From Cricetomys ansorgei (taxonomy: Eukaryota > Chordata > Mammalia > Rodentia > Nesomyidae), in contig JAMJFZ010004031.1 of assembly GCA_026225945.1 (NCBI GenBank), positions 1,507,501 to 1,571,500 on the forward strand: a stretch of DNA of 64,000 nt. The letters run 5' to 3'. The notes under the pieces are model-generated. The model was not told the DNA's origin. It did not search any database and saw only the letters and a program-made list of their open reading frames with translations. Shown piece after piece: positions 1 through 12,440 of this stretch. Positions within the stretch are counted from its first letter, which is position 1, and the number at the start of each line of letters is the position of its first letter. The translations under genes were made by a program, and so were the position numbers.

Positions 1-1865
1 TATAAAACTGCATCATAAATATTGTTTTTCATCCTATTATGCCTTTTTATTCTCAAATATAATAGAACCTGTGGTGTCTGAACTTTTCTGAAAAAAAATA
101 AAAAGTCAAAATGTCATCAAAATATTTATGCAGACCCATCTCTCCTCAGCACAGGACTCACACTGCAATTTGACCTTTGCTATGTGTTTATACTTCAGAA
201 ACTCAGAGGCACACAAAAGTAATGAAACCACCATTTTATGCCTTATTATTGTGAAGTCATTTTTAGGACATCTAGCACACAGTTATGGGCCCTATCTTGG
301 ACATTTAATTCTTAGAACAATAATTCATTAGCAATTCAAGATGGGTTGTAGAACTCTTTTAAATTTTTAAGATCTCTTTGAAACTACTAGAAAATTCTGT
401 TTTTAGAAATTACAGTTCACTTTTTATTAGAAATTTTTTATTAGAATTTTTTATAATAGAAATTTAAAAGGACGAATGCCCCCAGATAACTAGTAATTCA
501 TCTAAAATGACAATAATAACTTCATTGCAGGTCAGTGTGACACAATTAACAAGAATAGCTATGTGCTTTAGAAAGAACGAAGACAATGATTTAAATTTTT
601 TGAGAATGTTTTTAATTTTTGACTAATCAGAAGACAGGTGACAATCACAGGTACTTGTACATTCAGCCATTGTGACATCTTATAATATATGGCTATTTAA
701 AATTTCATTCTGTATTTAGAAGACAAGGTAAAGAATGTAGCCGTGTTAAGATGATAGCAATTTTGACTTTATAGAACTTGTGTAATTTTATCTCCCTTAT
801 TCAGGGGATTCTGAGATACAACTAAAATATTTGCAGTAAAACTTTGGTGTAGATGTTATCATAGCTGAGTACTAAGGAAAAATGAACCTCCACAACATTA
901 AATTAATGTATTAAAATGACACAAAAAATATGTCATTTCTAAACCCATAGTTGATCCCTGCCACCACACAGCTTCTCAATACTGCTAACTACATCGCTCT
1001 TCTCTGTCTGAGATAGAGTTTTCAACCAGGAAGAATTTTAGTAGGTAAATACAAAATAATTCTAGATGACATGTTGGTACTTTAATATGAATAAAATCAG
1101 TTTTCACTAGACAAAATGAAACTCTAAGCAATTTCCACTAGACATACCATAGGATACCTGACATCTGAATTCAGATACACATTAGATTAGATTGTAGTGA
1201 TGGATTCAGGAATTACTAGTAAAACACAGACCAAACCATGGGGGAACACTACTCCTTTTCAGGAAATATGTCCATACATTATCTTCCTGATCCCAGGACT
1301 CCAGATGAGCCAGGTAAGGATACTTTGAGATCTATATAGCTGTAGGGAATAGAGAACTCGCTAGGTAATGAATAACCTGGTAGTATATAAAACTGAAAAT
1401 TTTCAGTTCCATTTGGCAAGTGCTAAGTTAATGGTATTTTATGTTAATTAATGTATTCATATAAATCTGTGATAAAGGAAAGCCTATTTCTGAGCTGTAC
1501 TTAATTATTCTTAGGAGCACTATAAAGGAGTACAATATGCAAACTCAGCAATATTGCTCAAACTAATTAATTACCTAAGGAAATTTTAGAATGAGTGCAG
1601 TAACACAGAAAGATACATGGCTGAACACACCAAAATTTCTTTTGAAGATTTGAAATGGAATTATTCAAACTAATGGAAAATTGCTTTTATTGAAAAGCAC
1701 ATTTTTCTATAAGGGATATCTAAACTATATGAACCAATTTAATAAGGGTGTGGCAATTGTGCTAAATACAGTTAAATTTTTTCCAGGATAAATCTAATCC
1801 TGCAGTAGACATTGGACTCTACCGTTTTCATGAATTAGGGCTATTTGATTCTTATAATCAACTAC
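1..1865. other. AT-rich unique DNA, no gene seen
   Basis: No long open frame, SINE, LINE or LTR signature could be recognised here. The sequence is AT-rich with scattered homopolymer runs. The one short plus-strand open frame near the start has no recognisable motif. Confidence 0.5.
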
Positions 1866-1867
1866 AA

Positions 1868-2000
1868 GGGCAGCACTCTGCTCATCCCTACTTTACAGAT
1901 GGGAAAACAGAAGCTTATAATTTAAACAACTTGCCTCGTAACATGGGGATGAAAAATGGCTAGGCTAAGATTTAAACACTGAATTACACTGAGTTGGGAG
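1868..2000 (-). repeat. MIR SINE fragment
   Basis: Read on the plus strand, this has the order of a reversed MIR: a 'tttacagatgggaaaac' block, then a cAACTTGCC block, then a degenerate 'gctaggctaagatttaaac' block. These match the MIR core 'acagatgaggaaactgag ... taacttgcccaaggtcac ... gctgggattcgaac'. MIRs are tRNA-derived SINEs that were inactive before the placental radiation, so heavy divergence is expected. Confidence 0.75.
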
Positions 2001-3405
2001 GAAGAGTCAGGACTTGATTTCATGCTGTCACATCAGCTGTTGGTAAGGCAGCATTCCTCACAGAGGTATTCTTGTACAGTATGCCGAGTTAGCAGCATTC
2101 ACAGCACTAGGAAGATTCATTTCTAGACAGGGGACTAGACTAGACTAGATGGGACTTCACGGGGCTTTTACAGGACGAATGGTAAGTAGTTAATCTAATG
2201 AAGCCTACACTTGACTTTTAGGCGTATGAATTGATAAAATAAAGAAATTGATCACCTAATCCAGGAAGTCTATTAGGTTGAAAAAGTTGAGACACATTTT
2301 ACTGTGATTATAATAAAAAATGAAGTAAACTTTAAAGATAAGCCCAAGCATGACGAACTTTAGTGTTAAAAATCTATCATAACAGCACTTTATAAGACAA
2401 ACTATTTACAGTGAGATTTACTTTTCTCTGCTTTGAAAAATCTATCGTCCTTTTGTTCCACAGAGAGCTTCATTTCACTGAAGCAGTTTTATCACGTAAG
2501 TAAGCACACATCTTTAATTTGCTCCTCATTTTTTCTGCGTGAACTGTGCTCAAAGCATCACATCATTAAATTTTAAGGGAGTATATTTAGTATATAATAG
2601 AAGATATATTAATCAAGAAAACTGCCAGTTTGAAGAAGAATTTTAATTACTATGAATGCAATTCTGAGCATTTTGAGGGAAATTATCTAAATAAACTGTT
2701 CATATCAACGTCCAACAAATCTAAAGGATTTTCTTGGAAGCCAATGTCTATCATGAAGTGAAAGAAACCATGATGAGGAAAACAGAGAGTTGTGTGGGAA
2801 AGTTATATTTTATTATAATAAACATCTCTCTGCCAAGGTCTACCCTTTTTTAAATGTCAGTGTATGAGTCTCGGTACTTTATTGCCAACGTTACTTTAAC
2901 AACACAGCAAACACATTAGTAGAGAACATTTTTATACCTTTATAAGTGTAATGAGTCTCCATAGACCCCAGAACGTGAGTAAGAGGTAAATAAACAGTGT
3001 GTGTACACTCAGGTTTCCCAGAGAGAAACTCTAGTGACAAGTTTTTCTAAAAATTATTATAGTTTTCTCATGGTAAATAATTTGGAGACTTTAACCCATC
3101 ACAAAAAGTCAATTTCCTTTTTTTTCTCAGCTATTTAAACAAACATATAATCAATACCAAGTAATATAAACACTTACCACAATGTGAAGTAAAGGCCATC
3201 AGGAAATGCCTTCTCTGAGGACTCCTAAATACCTTTAATCTATATGAAAATATATGACTCTGATAAAGCCTTCTCTCTAAAACCCAGAAATAAAAGCTTC
3301 TTTAGCTTTCCTTGAGGATATTTAAAAATTAAAAGCCCTAGAAATATATTTTCTGCTATTTCAAGCATGGTTTCTCTTTGTTCCAGATTAATTGAGCTTC
3401 AGTTT
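2001..3405. other. AT-rich DNA, nothing recognised
   Basis: No gene or repeat could be supported. A short (TAGAC)n run lies near 2,140-2,160. The remainder is AT-rich without long open frames. Confidence 0.4.
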
Positions 3406-3409
3406 TAGA

Positions 3410-4165
3410 ATAATATTGTATGTATTTAGGGTATACAAGGTGACAGTTTGATACACATACATTTAGAAATGAGTCAGGAATCACTCTCATGAGCACATTC
3501 TTCCCTTCGTGTTGTTTATCATTTGGTGGTAATGTGAACACTTCAGGTCCACTCTCTTAACAAATTTCATTACACAGTACGTGATCATTAACTATAGTCC
3601 CATCACATCTGTAACATTTATCATAATCAGAAGTGTGCATCCGCTGATGTCAATCTCCATTAGCATCCAAACCCAGCATCCTGGTAACTACAATTCTGCT
3701 GTTTCTACAAGTCTCACTTTTATTTCACATACCAGTGAGTTCCTATGTCTTTCTGTGCTTATTTCACTTAACACATCTTCTAATTTGATCCATTTTGTCA
3801 CAAATGATAGACCCTTAGTTATAAAAGGTTAATTCTATTCAGTTATTATTATTATGTTATAAATGTGTTCTGGGTGTGTTTTAAATAAGAAATTTAAAAC
3901 TCTTGTTAACAAGTCCATATCCAATTAACAGTTTTCTTACTTTTAATGTATGTATGCATTATACATATAGCACATTTTCTGTATAAATATATCTATTTTC
4001 TGATTCTTAGATAGCCTAAGATCTTGATTGTTATAAATAACAAACACTACAATGAATACATAACACATACTTTTTCAAAATATTGATTTTGTTTGTTTTG
4101 AAGCTAGATGTAAAATAAATGGGATTTCTAGTTTATATAGTAGTTACAATTTGGCTTTTCTGAAA
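3410..4165 (-). repeat. Ancient L1M LINE 3'UTR fragment
   Basis: Several blocks follow the order of an L1MA/L1MB-type 3' end read in reverse. They include a 'gtatttagggtatacaaggtgac' type start, 'attaactatagtcccatca', 'tggtaactacaattctgctg', 'gtctttctgtgcttatttc' and then the 'cacattttctgtataaata' region. No open reading frame survives. The 61-aa and 83-aa frames inside it are by-products of this repeat. Confidence 0.8.
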
Positions 4166-7100
4166 AAAATCTTTATATTGTTTCATCACAAATTGTAGAC
4201 TCTACATATCAGGTACAAATAGAGAAGCTGTATATTTTCATTAGCTAGTAAGTAATGCATATTATTTTAAGAGAGCAACATTACCTGTAAATGTCTTTGC
4301 TCCCAAGTGAATTAGTGACATGGAAACACTATGTCTGTGATAATCCTAAATTGATGTATTTACTATAACTAACCATTACTGATAATTCATTGTAACACTA
4401 AACACTCCACTATTTTTATAAGTTTGATGAGAGGGCCACAAGCATGAATATTTGGAGGCATTCTATTCTGTTCTTTGAAGTTAACTCATACAGCCAAAAC
4501 AAGCACTCATTTACATCATCACTGTATTAAGTTGCAAGGTTTCTGAATATTAGGGGGTATGCCTAGTTATTTATTACTTCCATACATATACTTCAGATTC
4601 CAAAAACTAAATAATAGTTTTATGTAATATACTGCAGCAAAAGAATTTTAGACCAGCAATCAGGAAAGATATCTCAAGGATTCAAACTCTAATTAGCTTA
4701 CTAAAGCAATTGAATTTCACGAGTAATTAGACCAGTCTTACTGCAGCTCTCCAGTTCTAAAAACAGAGGTGTCTTTTACATTTCCTTCTTGTGTAGCTAT
4801 GATCCTAACGTAACATTTTTCAACATCTTTGAGTGTTATTATGTGGACAATTGTCTCCAACAACCCAGCTTCAAACCAATGGCAGGACTGAGAGATAGCA
4901 CGTTCATTACAGGGATATTGAGACTGTGTCTTTGCTTCCTAGTGATTGTGAAGTGATGTTTCCCACTTTCTGTGTTTCCAACATGTTACCTTCCCACTGA
5001 CCCAAAAAGCAATTAGCTAACCAATTATGAATTAAAACCACTCAAACTATTAACTGAAATATATCTGTATTCCTTCTTAGCTCATTGATTTAGGTATCTG
5101 GCCACAGAGACAGAAGCTAACACTTTGAACTATTTTTCTTTTTGCTGTATCATTAGCATAAAATCCACCATTTTTAACTATTCTACTTCTTTTACTATAA
5201 CTGCTTCTTCCTTCCCACATCAGGCAAAAGTCCAAAAGTATCAATACCATACATGTACATTTAACACTAAAATAAAACCCACATGTTTCCTCCTGCCTCT
5301 CCACACACACCACCATGTTTGCCTCTTATTTTGTTCTTTCAGGACACAGGTTCTTATATCTACAGAGAACCTCCACACAGCCAGTCTTTGATACCAGCCT
5401 TCACACAACACAAGCATTTTATGGCTTCCCTAAAAGCCTATTCATAATTTGGTAAATTATTCTTAATCAATTTGAATGTTCCATCTGATTCCTGCCAAGG
5501 CTCTAACTGGTATATACTCACCAGGAAATCACCTGGCACCAAAGAAGGGCATGAATCTCCCAGAGCTGGCACTCATTAAAAATATCTACGCTTGTATTTC
5601 ATATTAAGCAATCATAAAAAATGTGTCTTTTCAACTGCATTGCAACCTCCTCTATGGGAGAGACTAGGGACTTCAAATGAAATAAACATCATTTCTTTCA
5701 CCTTCCAGAACACCTAATTACAAAACACAGTGGTCTTGTGAGTTGATAATGTCAAATAGGTTCAGAGGAAAACAGTAAAAGGATGAAAATAATTCTTACT
5801 AAATTTCTCAGAGATCATGAATGCTTTAAAAATTCTAATATAAGACAAAATTATTGTCATGGTAGGTTTCCTAAAAACTGCCAAAATTTAATTGGCATAG
5901 AGAAATAAGAAGGACATTTAATAAATTTTATAGAGAATTATGTTATTATCTGTTTACATTTTGTGCTTTATACTTCAAATTATATGAATTTTTTTTCCCT
6001 TTCACAATACTTAGGACTTAAACTTAAAATGTCCTTTTGAAGGCTCACGCATGGACCTAATTAAGTACAAGCACATACTCCTTTGAAAGTTTATTTGGCC
6101 TTGTATGCCTTTGCAAAGTTATTGGAGCCACTACATCCTTGAACAATAAGGTTAGCTTCTTATTATTCCACATACTTGATAGAAAACAACTTGATACTTT
6201 TTGATTCTGTGCACCATTTTATGAACAGAGTAGAGGATGTCTGAAAAGAACAGTTAGAACCATATTTATTCCTCTAACGTTAATATTGTCAAGGGTCTGA
6301 AAGAAACCATGGAAAATAGAATCTGTGGGCAAATTTCAGCTGGCTGAGGAACTTTCCTTGACCTCCATGCTGCTGATAATCCAGTAAATACCATGAAAAT
6401 GGCATGCACTGAGTCCAGGACCCTTGTCACTGCACAAAGGCTAAGACAGGGGCAGGAAAAACTAAAAATTTAGGCAGGACAGGAGTAGGATCAGATCAGT
6501 CAGCACGTTCTGGAAGATGTCTCTAGTCCTAAGGAATTCAGACACAGTAAATACTTTGTGGAGCATGTTGGTAGCCTCTGTTCACCCAAGGGATGCAGCT
6601 GAGGATGTAGCTCATCACTGTTGTTTCTTAATGTCGGGACATTTCTTGTAAACCCAAGCAGCAGGAAGAATTGACTTTTCTTAGGTAACTGTTTTGTTTT
6701 ATTTCTTAATGACTACAAGCTGTAAAACTGTTTATATTTTTTGTTGCTTGGATGCTTAGAGCCAAAATGGCTTCTAAACCTTAGGGAAAAAAAGCAAAGA
6801 ATAGCATGACTCTGAGTTAATCTTATACACATTTTCACCCTCCTTGAACCGCTTTTCCCTATGAGCTTCGTCACAATTTTCCCTGATGCATTAAAAGTGT
6901 CTCTTTTCAGCTATTTTTAGCCACTTATCTCAGACCAATGGGTCTATAACCACCAGGGATACATTTGATTTCCTGACCCATTGCAATGAAGGACATCACA
7001 CACCAACAGGAATCTGGAACGGTTTTTCAAACAAAGGAAACAGAGTTTATGAGCTTGAGAGCAAGACAGCAGTGTCAGAGAAATGTAAATGAAATTGAGT

Positions 7101-9147
7101 TTTAATAGAAATATCAAAAGGCCAGATATAAAGATGTATGGTCTGCAAATTGGATCAGATATCCTCTTTCCTTGGAAACTGCAAAGTCAATATAAAGTAA
7201 GAACAATATGTCCAGAAACCCTGTATTTGAAGTTTTGGCACTATCTGTCTGCCCTCTATGTCAGTATAACTTAAAAGTTCTAGACATCACTGCGATATTT
7301 CATTCTTATTGACATAATATCAAACAGTACATTTTTCTAGTAGAATAAAATGTTTTAGAACAAAATACTCCAGTGGATAGAGAGTGTCTCTCACAAGGGA
7401 ATGACTGTTTATGGTATTTCCCAGTTTCACTATATCCTTGGGGGGAAAATCATTTCCTATTAAATCACCTGTTACCTTTACCTCTTTTTGTTATTTAAGT
7501 CTGATCAAGAACTGGGGAGACTTTTCCTGAGTTAAATGTTGTTGTCTCATATGTTTAAATATCGTATTTAGAAAATTCATGAAATATCAGAACCCAAACT
7601 ACAAAAGTTAAAATTACCCCACTGAACTAAGCTTTTCTAGATTCACAGATAAAGTACAAGTGATTTAGCCAACACGTTTCAATTGGCCCAGCCCATACTT
7701 TCATTTGCTTTCATCCCTCTGCTGTTTGTACCCTATTGGGCCCCAGTGATCCAAAATGACAGATTTCGGAAGCTTGTTCCATATGAATCCTAAGTTATTA
7801 TCAGTAAAAAAAAAAAAGGTGAATGCAAATTCCTTAGAGTTATGTCAGTTCTGAAATCCTGGCCTCCTGTTCATAGGTCTAATATTGATTTTTTTCTGTA
7901 ATTCACAATGTTATACCCAAGAAATTTACATACTAAAAGATAAACTACCAAAACTTTCTCTTTGAACAACTGTTAAAGGAACTCCATATCTTTTTCCAGC
8001 CCCACACCCAACACACATACACCTCTCAAGGGACATGCAAGGTATTTCAGTTGTATATGCAGAAAAGCTCTAGAGAAATCTAGTACTTGGTAGTTAGACA
8101 AGATGAATTCAAAGTCTCATTCCTCCCAGACACTCTTAGAGAAGGAAAATAACAAGTATGGCCCTGGATCCCTACAGGTTAGTAATGGAAGCAATATGAT
8201 GCTTTCCTAACAGCTACGGTGATTCCTAAAACCAGAACCTCATCTGAACGCTGAGCCCTGTGGTCATGATGTGACCATGCTGTTTTGCAGCGGTTGGTGA
8301 ACGATAGGTATTAAGTGCTCTGCTGCCTTCTAAGCGTTTTCAGCATGAGAATACCACTACTAATAAACAGGAATAGTAGGAGTATGAATAACATTTATAA
8401 TAATAAGCAATAATAACGGAGTAGCTTCCCTTTGCATAATAAAGGCCTAGGAATCCAGCGTTGTTGAAAACCTCTCTTTCTTCTCTCATTCTTCAGTTCT
8501 ATATGTACATACCAAGGAGATGTCTCAGGAGAGGGAATGTCCAAGGTCATGAGCGAGTCAGTGCAACACACTGACACCACTGGTATCTGCAGATGGGCTA
8601 TTCAGGCTCAAAGTCTTGTGTCATCATTCCTTTCACCTGTAGCTATATGTATGAGTCAAAATATCTCTAACTGGAGAGATTAAACACAGGTTCTGTTAGT
8701 CACAAACAGATAATATTCTTCTAATATGGTAAACGAGGGTTAATGTGTCAATGTCAGTATAAAACCAACTACATAGTATGCACTCACTACTACACTCACG
8801 GCATCTCACTTTCAAAGCAAAAGAGAATAAGAGCTTCCCTGGTTAGTCTTTTTGAATACAACAGTCATTTAAAAGATGTCTAAATCCATGAGAAACCATT
8901 GGTTCTAGAGGTAATTTAAGTAAAACTTTAACTTTTTTACTCATAAAATGACCTTAAGTGAACATTTAATTTAAAGAATCAAATATATTCAACGTTTTAT
9001 TTAAATAAAAATTACATCATAGTTAAATCAAATGGAGCTTGTCATTACTATAAAAATGTATTCATTATATGACTGTTCATGTAATAATGATTAATAACAT
9101 CTACAAGCTAGCAAGCATACCTTCTAGATGTCAAAGGAAAATGCCTT
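4166..9147. other. Long unique stretch, no gene recognised
   Basis: About 5 kb with no convincing gene and no young repeat. Short open frames at 5,125-5,391 (+), 7,089-7,274 (+) and 8,395-8,580 (-) show no motif or codon pattern that separates them from chance. The block at 8,180-8,600 is somewhat richer in CG-containing words than its surroundings. It could hold older repeat or conserved non-coding sequence, but the sequence does not settle this. Confidence 0.4.
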
Positions 9148-9363
9148 TTTTTTTTAACATTATCTGTCTTCAGGGAGATCATGACATCTTTGGGAAGTGC
9201 GACAGTCACAAGGTATGTTTGGAGGATGGGCAAGTGTGGTGAGCTGACAACCATGGCTGTGTGCATGATGTTCAGCACTAATCACAATGAGCCTCACTGC
9301 TGGGGATATGCAGAGTGCCACTTCCAGGGTGTTAGAATGGCCTTCAAAGAAGGGCATCTATAG
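9148..9363 (+). pseudogene. Broken exon-like block with ADAM-like cysteine pattern
   Basis: A polypyrimidine tract (9,146-9,155 and on) ends in CAG at 9,171-9,173, a good splice acceptor. From 9,174 the frame reads GDHDIFGKCDSHKVCLEDG, then a stop. After a small frameshift, DNHG-VC is followed by HCWGYAECHFQG. The spacing K-C-x4-V-C and H-G-V-C ... C-x-G-Y-A-x-x-C recalls the cysteine-rich/EGF-like junction of ADAM metalloprotease-disintegrin proteins, many of which are testis genes with rodent pseudogenes. Stops and at least one frameshift make it non-functional if this is right. No neighbouring exons were found. The match is weak and could be chance. Confidence 0.25.
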
Positions 9364-9499
9364 AGCTTAGGAATAAAAAGTAAAGACTTTTAGGAATAAA
9401 AATCAGAGTATCTTGCAAGGAAAAAAATTACATGATTCAATTCAATAAAAATATTTTCAGCATCTTCTACAACCCTGTAAGAGACAATATTATCTTTCT

Positions 9500-9760
9500 G
9501 CAATCTGTGAGTAATTATAAATTCATAAATCATAATAAAGAGTAATCATAATAAATCATAATAAGGAATACATATAAATAATAATCATCATCATAATAAA
9601 GAATAATATAATAATAAAGAATACAGATAAACAATAGTATAAATAATAAATCATATAAATAATAAATAATAATATATAACAAATATTTAAGAATAATAAA
9701 TCAAATAAATAAATAAATACTAAATAAAAATTAATAATAAATCTTATACAGATAACAACT
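9500..9760. repeat. (TAA)/(ATAA)-rich low-complexity tract
   Basis: Imperfect repetition of AATAAT, ATAAATAATAA and AATCATAATAA words with almost no G or C. It is probably a decayed trinucleotide/tetranucleotide microsatellite, possibly seeded by an old retroposon tail. Confidence 0.85.
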
Positions 9761-10420
9761 GTGTTTGATAGAACAAAACTTAAAATTAAACATATTAAAG
9801 AAATATTTGGAGAGAGTTCTTATATGTCATCATACATCCTTGAAATAGTGAAAGTGTTTCCAACAATGATTCAAAATTCACATACAAATTAGTGAATCCA
9901 GATACTTGAAAATCTTTTAAGATGCCTTCATGGAAGAATATCAGAATCAAAGTATTATTGTTCTTGGAAAAAATACCAGCTGATCATGTTGTAGATAAAT
10001 AGTTCATGTGTCCAAACTTTTAGCCTTCTTAAAAAATAAAGACCAACATCCTAGTTCCAAAAAAAAAAGTTCATAAAAAGGAAAATGCAAATCACTTTAG
10101 ACAACTGGCAAAAATGCTTATTGAGCAATGTTATATAAAAGAAAGTAAATAAAAATACACTAAGGTAGCATCTTCGTAGAGACAGAGAACAGAAGTTACA
10201 CAAAGATTAGCGTAGGCCTGTATAATTCAAGAGGACACTTTGGAGGTACCATTAAATGTATATAGCCTTTATCCAACAGTTACTCTTTGGAGAATTTATT
10301 CTGCAGATAACCTTCCATAGTGCAAAGTCATCTATGTGCAGTTGCTGCTGTTGCACTGATTCAGGTAGAAAAGGTTTGGAAATAATCCAAAGGAACAATG
10401 AGGCACTGCTGAAATAACAG

Positions 10421-10527
10421 TAGGGCCGTGGACATAACTCAATGGTAGAGAACTTACCTAGTTTATGAAATATCCTTGTCTGATCCTCAGCACCATGAAT
10501 GATAATAATAATAATAATAAAATAAAT
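10421..10527 (+). repeat. ID-type SINE (tRNA-derived)
   Basis: Contains a degenerate A box ('ataactcaatggtagagaac'), then 'ttacctagt' and the 'ctgatcctcagcacc' B-box/3' end of the rodent ID family. It ends in a (GATAA/TAA)n-rich tail. The ID body derives from tRNA-Ala and is copied by L1 machinery. Several mismatches indicate an old copy. Confidence 0.8.
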
Positions 10528-10934
10528 TTTTAAAACTGGATGTTACACTGCTATAAATTTACAAACAAAATATCTCCATATAATAGTGTAATACATTTTC
10601 TAAGATCTATTAGTTGGAAAAACAAAGACACAGAATAGTATGCATAATATGCTAGCTTTGTGACATAAAGAAAATAAAATTATGCTGATATTTGAGTAAA
10701 ATAATCTTGGAAGGACATATGCAACTAATAAAAATGTTAAACATGTAATGAGTAAAAGAAATTAAATACATGGAGAAGAAGTTAGATGGTAGACTTCATA
10801 GTGTAGAGCTTTGGAATATTTTACTTCTGGTGCATGTTAACAAAACAAACTAAGTATATACATCAGTATATCCTCTTTGTGAACAAATAAACATATATTT
10901 ATTACTTGTGTTTGTATATCATTTTGGGAGGTAT

Positions 10935-11003
10935 GCTATATAATATAATTATTTATTATAATAAATAATATAATATAATAATGATAACATAATACATTAT
11001 TAT
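10935..11003. repeat. AT-only palindromic tract
   Basis: Nearly pure A+T sequence. It includes a perfect 22-bp palindrome at 10,948-10,969 (ATTATTTATTA followed directly by its complement) inside a longer imperfect inverted repeat. It could extrude as a cruciform. No gene is associated. Confidence 0.8.
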
Positions 11004-11269
11004 AACATCCAACTCAGGCCTCAAATATTAGAAATCCAGTACTCTCCATATTCTTAAACATGTTGCTATGATCAGCTATGAAAAACTATCTTTGACATAC
11101 AATAAATTTTTAAAGTAAAACCAAAACCTGAACTCACTATAAGTCACTGGGATGAAGAAATATTACAAGTACCCAATCAGATGAGAAAAAAAAATTTAAA
11201 AAAAAAACTTTTATTTAAAGTAATAAGGATTCTTTCTGAATGCAATGTTCCAGGAGCCTATGAGGAGCT

Positions 11270-11970
11270 GAACTAGGGCATAAAGGGCCTGGGTTCTTTT
11301 CTTGTTTTCCCCTGTTTTTTCTTTTTCTAGTTATATTTGTGTATACATACTTTTAGAGCTGATAATTCTACAGTTTCTTGGCCAATTGTAGGTCTCTGTT
11401 TCTAATCGCCATTTACTGCAAATAGTAGCTAATCAGATGAGAGTTGAGAGATAGTATAATGTGGGTGTAATGGTGAGTTATTAGGAGTGTTTAATTTTGT
11501 GTCCATGTAGCCCCATAATAGAAGTAGGTTCCTTCCTAGGGCTTATAACCTGTCTAGCATAGGTTGTTAACTCAGAAATTGTGTCAAGTATTAGTTTTAC
11601 CTTATGGAGTGATACTAAATGAAATCATAATGTGGATGGGTTGCTCCATTATATCCATGCCACTATTGTTTCAGTGGGCATCTCATATATGGATGTAAAC
11701 TTAAATCTTCCGATATTTGTATTTTATAGAGGTAGTGCCCATAGAGGTCAGGAAATTTCTTAGGGGTCATGTGAAGGGCCTTTCAATGGATGGGAGAAAA
11801 AACACACTGGTGTAAAGGTTTGTGGGGATAATAGACAGGAGGAGCTAAGCTGATATTGGGTAGCAGAGAGTAAGATAGAGAAGGGAATATGGGTGTTGGG
11901 TACACATAAATAACACTAAAGATTTTCATAACATATGTGTGGAAACTTACCACTATAGAAGCATCTGTGT

Positions 11971-12009
<39 letters not shown>

Positions 12010-12440
12010 ATAAATACATAAAAAAGTTAAAATAGAGATGATGACAATAGGGCAATAATGTCCCTAATAGTGATTGGAGGCTAACAAAAGCCCGGTGCCA
12101 GGAATGGGTTACTTCTTTGGGAGTTGGCCTCTTAAGCCACAGAGATCCCTAAACGTTGTAGGCTATAGCCACTGCTCTTCCAGTGAGCAAGGCTCACTTC
12201 CAGAACATGACAGTAAGACCCTATTGTTAAAGCCATCGCACACTTGAGTCATAGAACATGATGAAATCAAGCTTCCTCCCCGTTTGCTAGATATTACAGT
12301 GCTAGAAGTTGCTGTGGGTACTGCCTAAGGAGAAAAGTACCCAGGAATCTTACCCAGTTGTGAACCCTGAAAGCTACTGTAATGCTGTCTGAACACAAGT
12401 TCTTAAAGCAGGTTTGTCACCATGGCAGTTTGGTGCCCTC
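11270..12440 (+). repeat. Rodent L1 (Lx-type) 3'UTR fragment
   Basis: Matches the recalled order of old rodent L1 3' regions: 'tagttatatttgtgtatac', 'gagctgataattctacag', 'gccatttactgcaaatag', 'cagatgagagttgagaga', 'atgccactattgtttcag', then after the GT run 'ggtgccaggaatgggttac' and 'gagtcatagaacatgatg'. The orientation is that of L1 transcription. No coding part is present. The block to about 12,700 may also belong to it. Confidence 0.75.
11973..12006. repeat. (GT)17 microsatellite
   Basis: Uninterrupted GT dinucleotides, embedded in the L1 3'UTR fragment. They create a spurious open frame on the minus strand rich in His-Thr. Confidence 0.95.
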
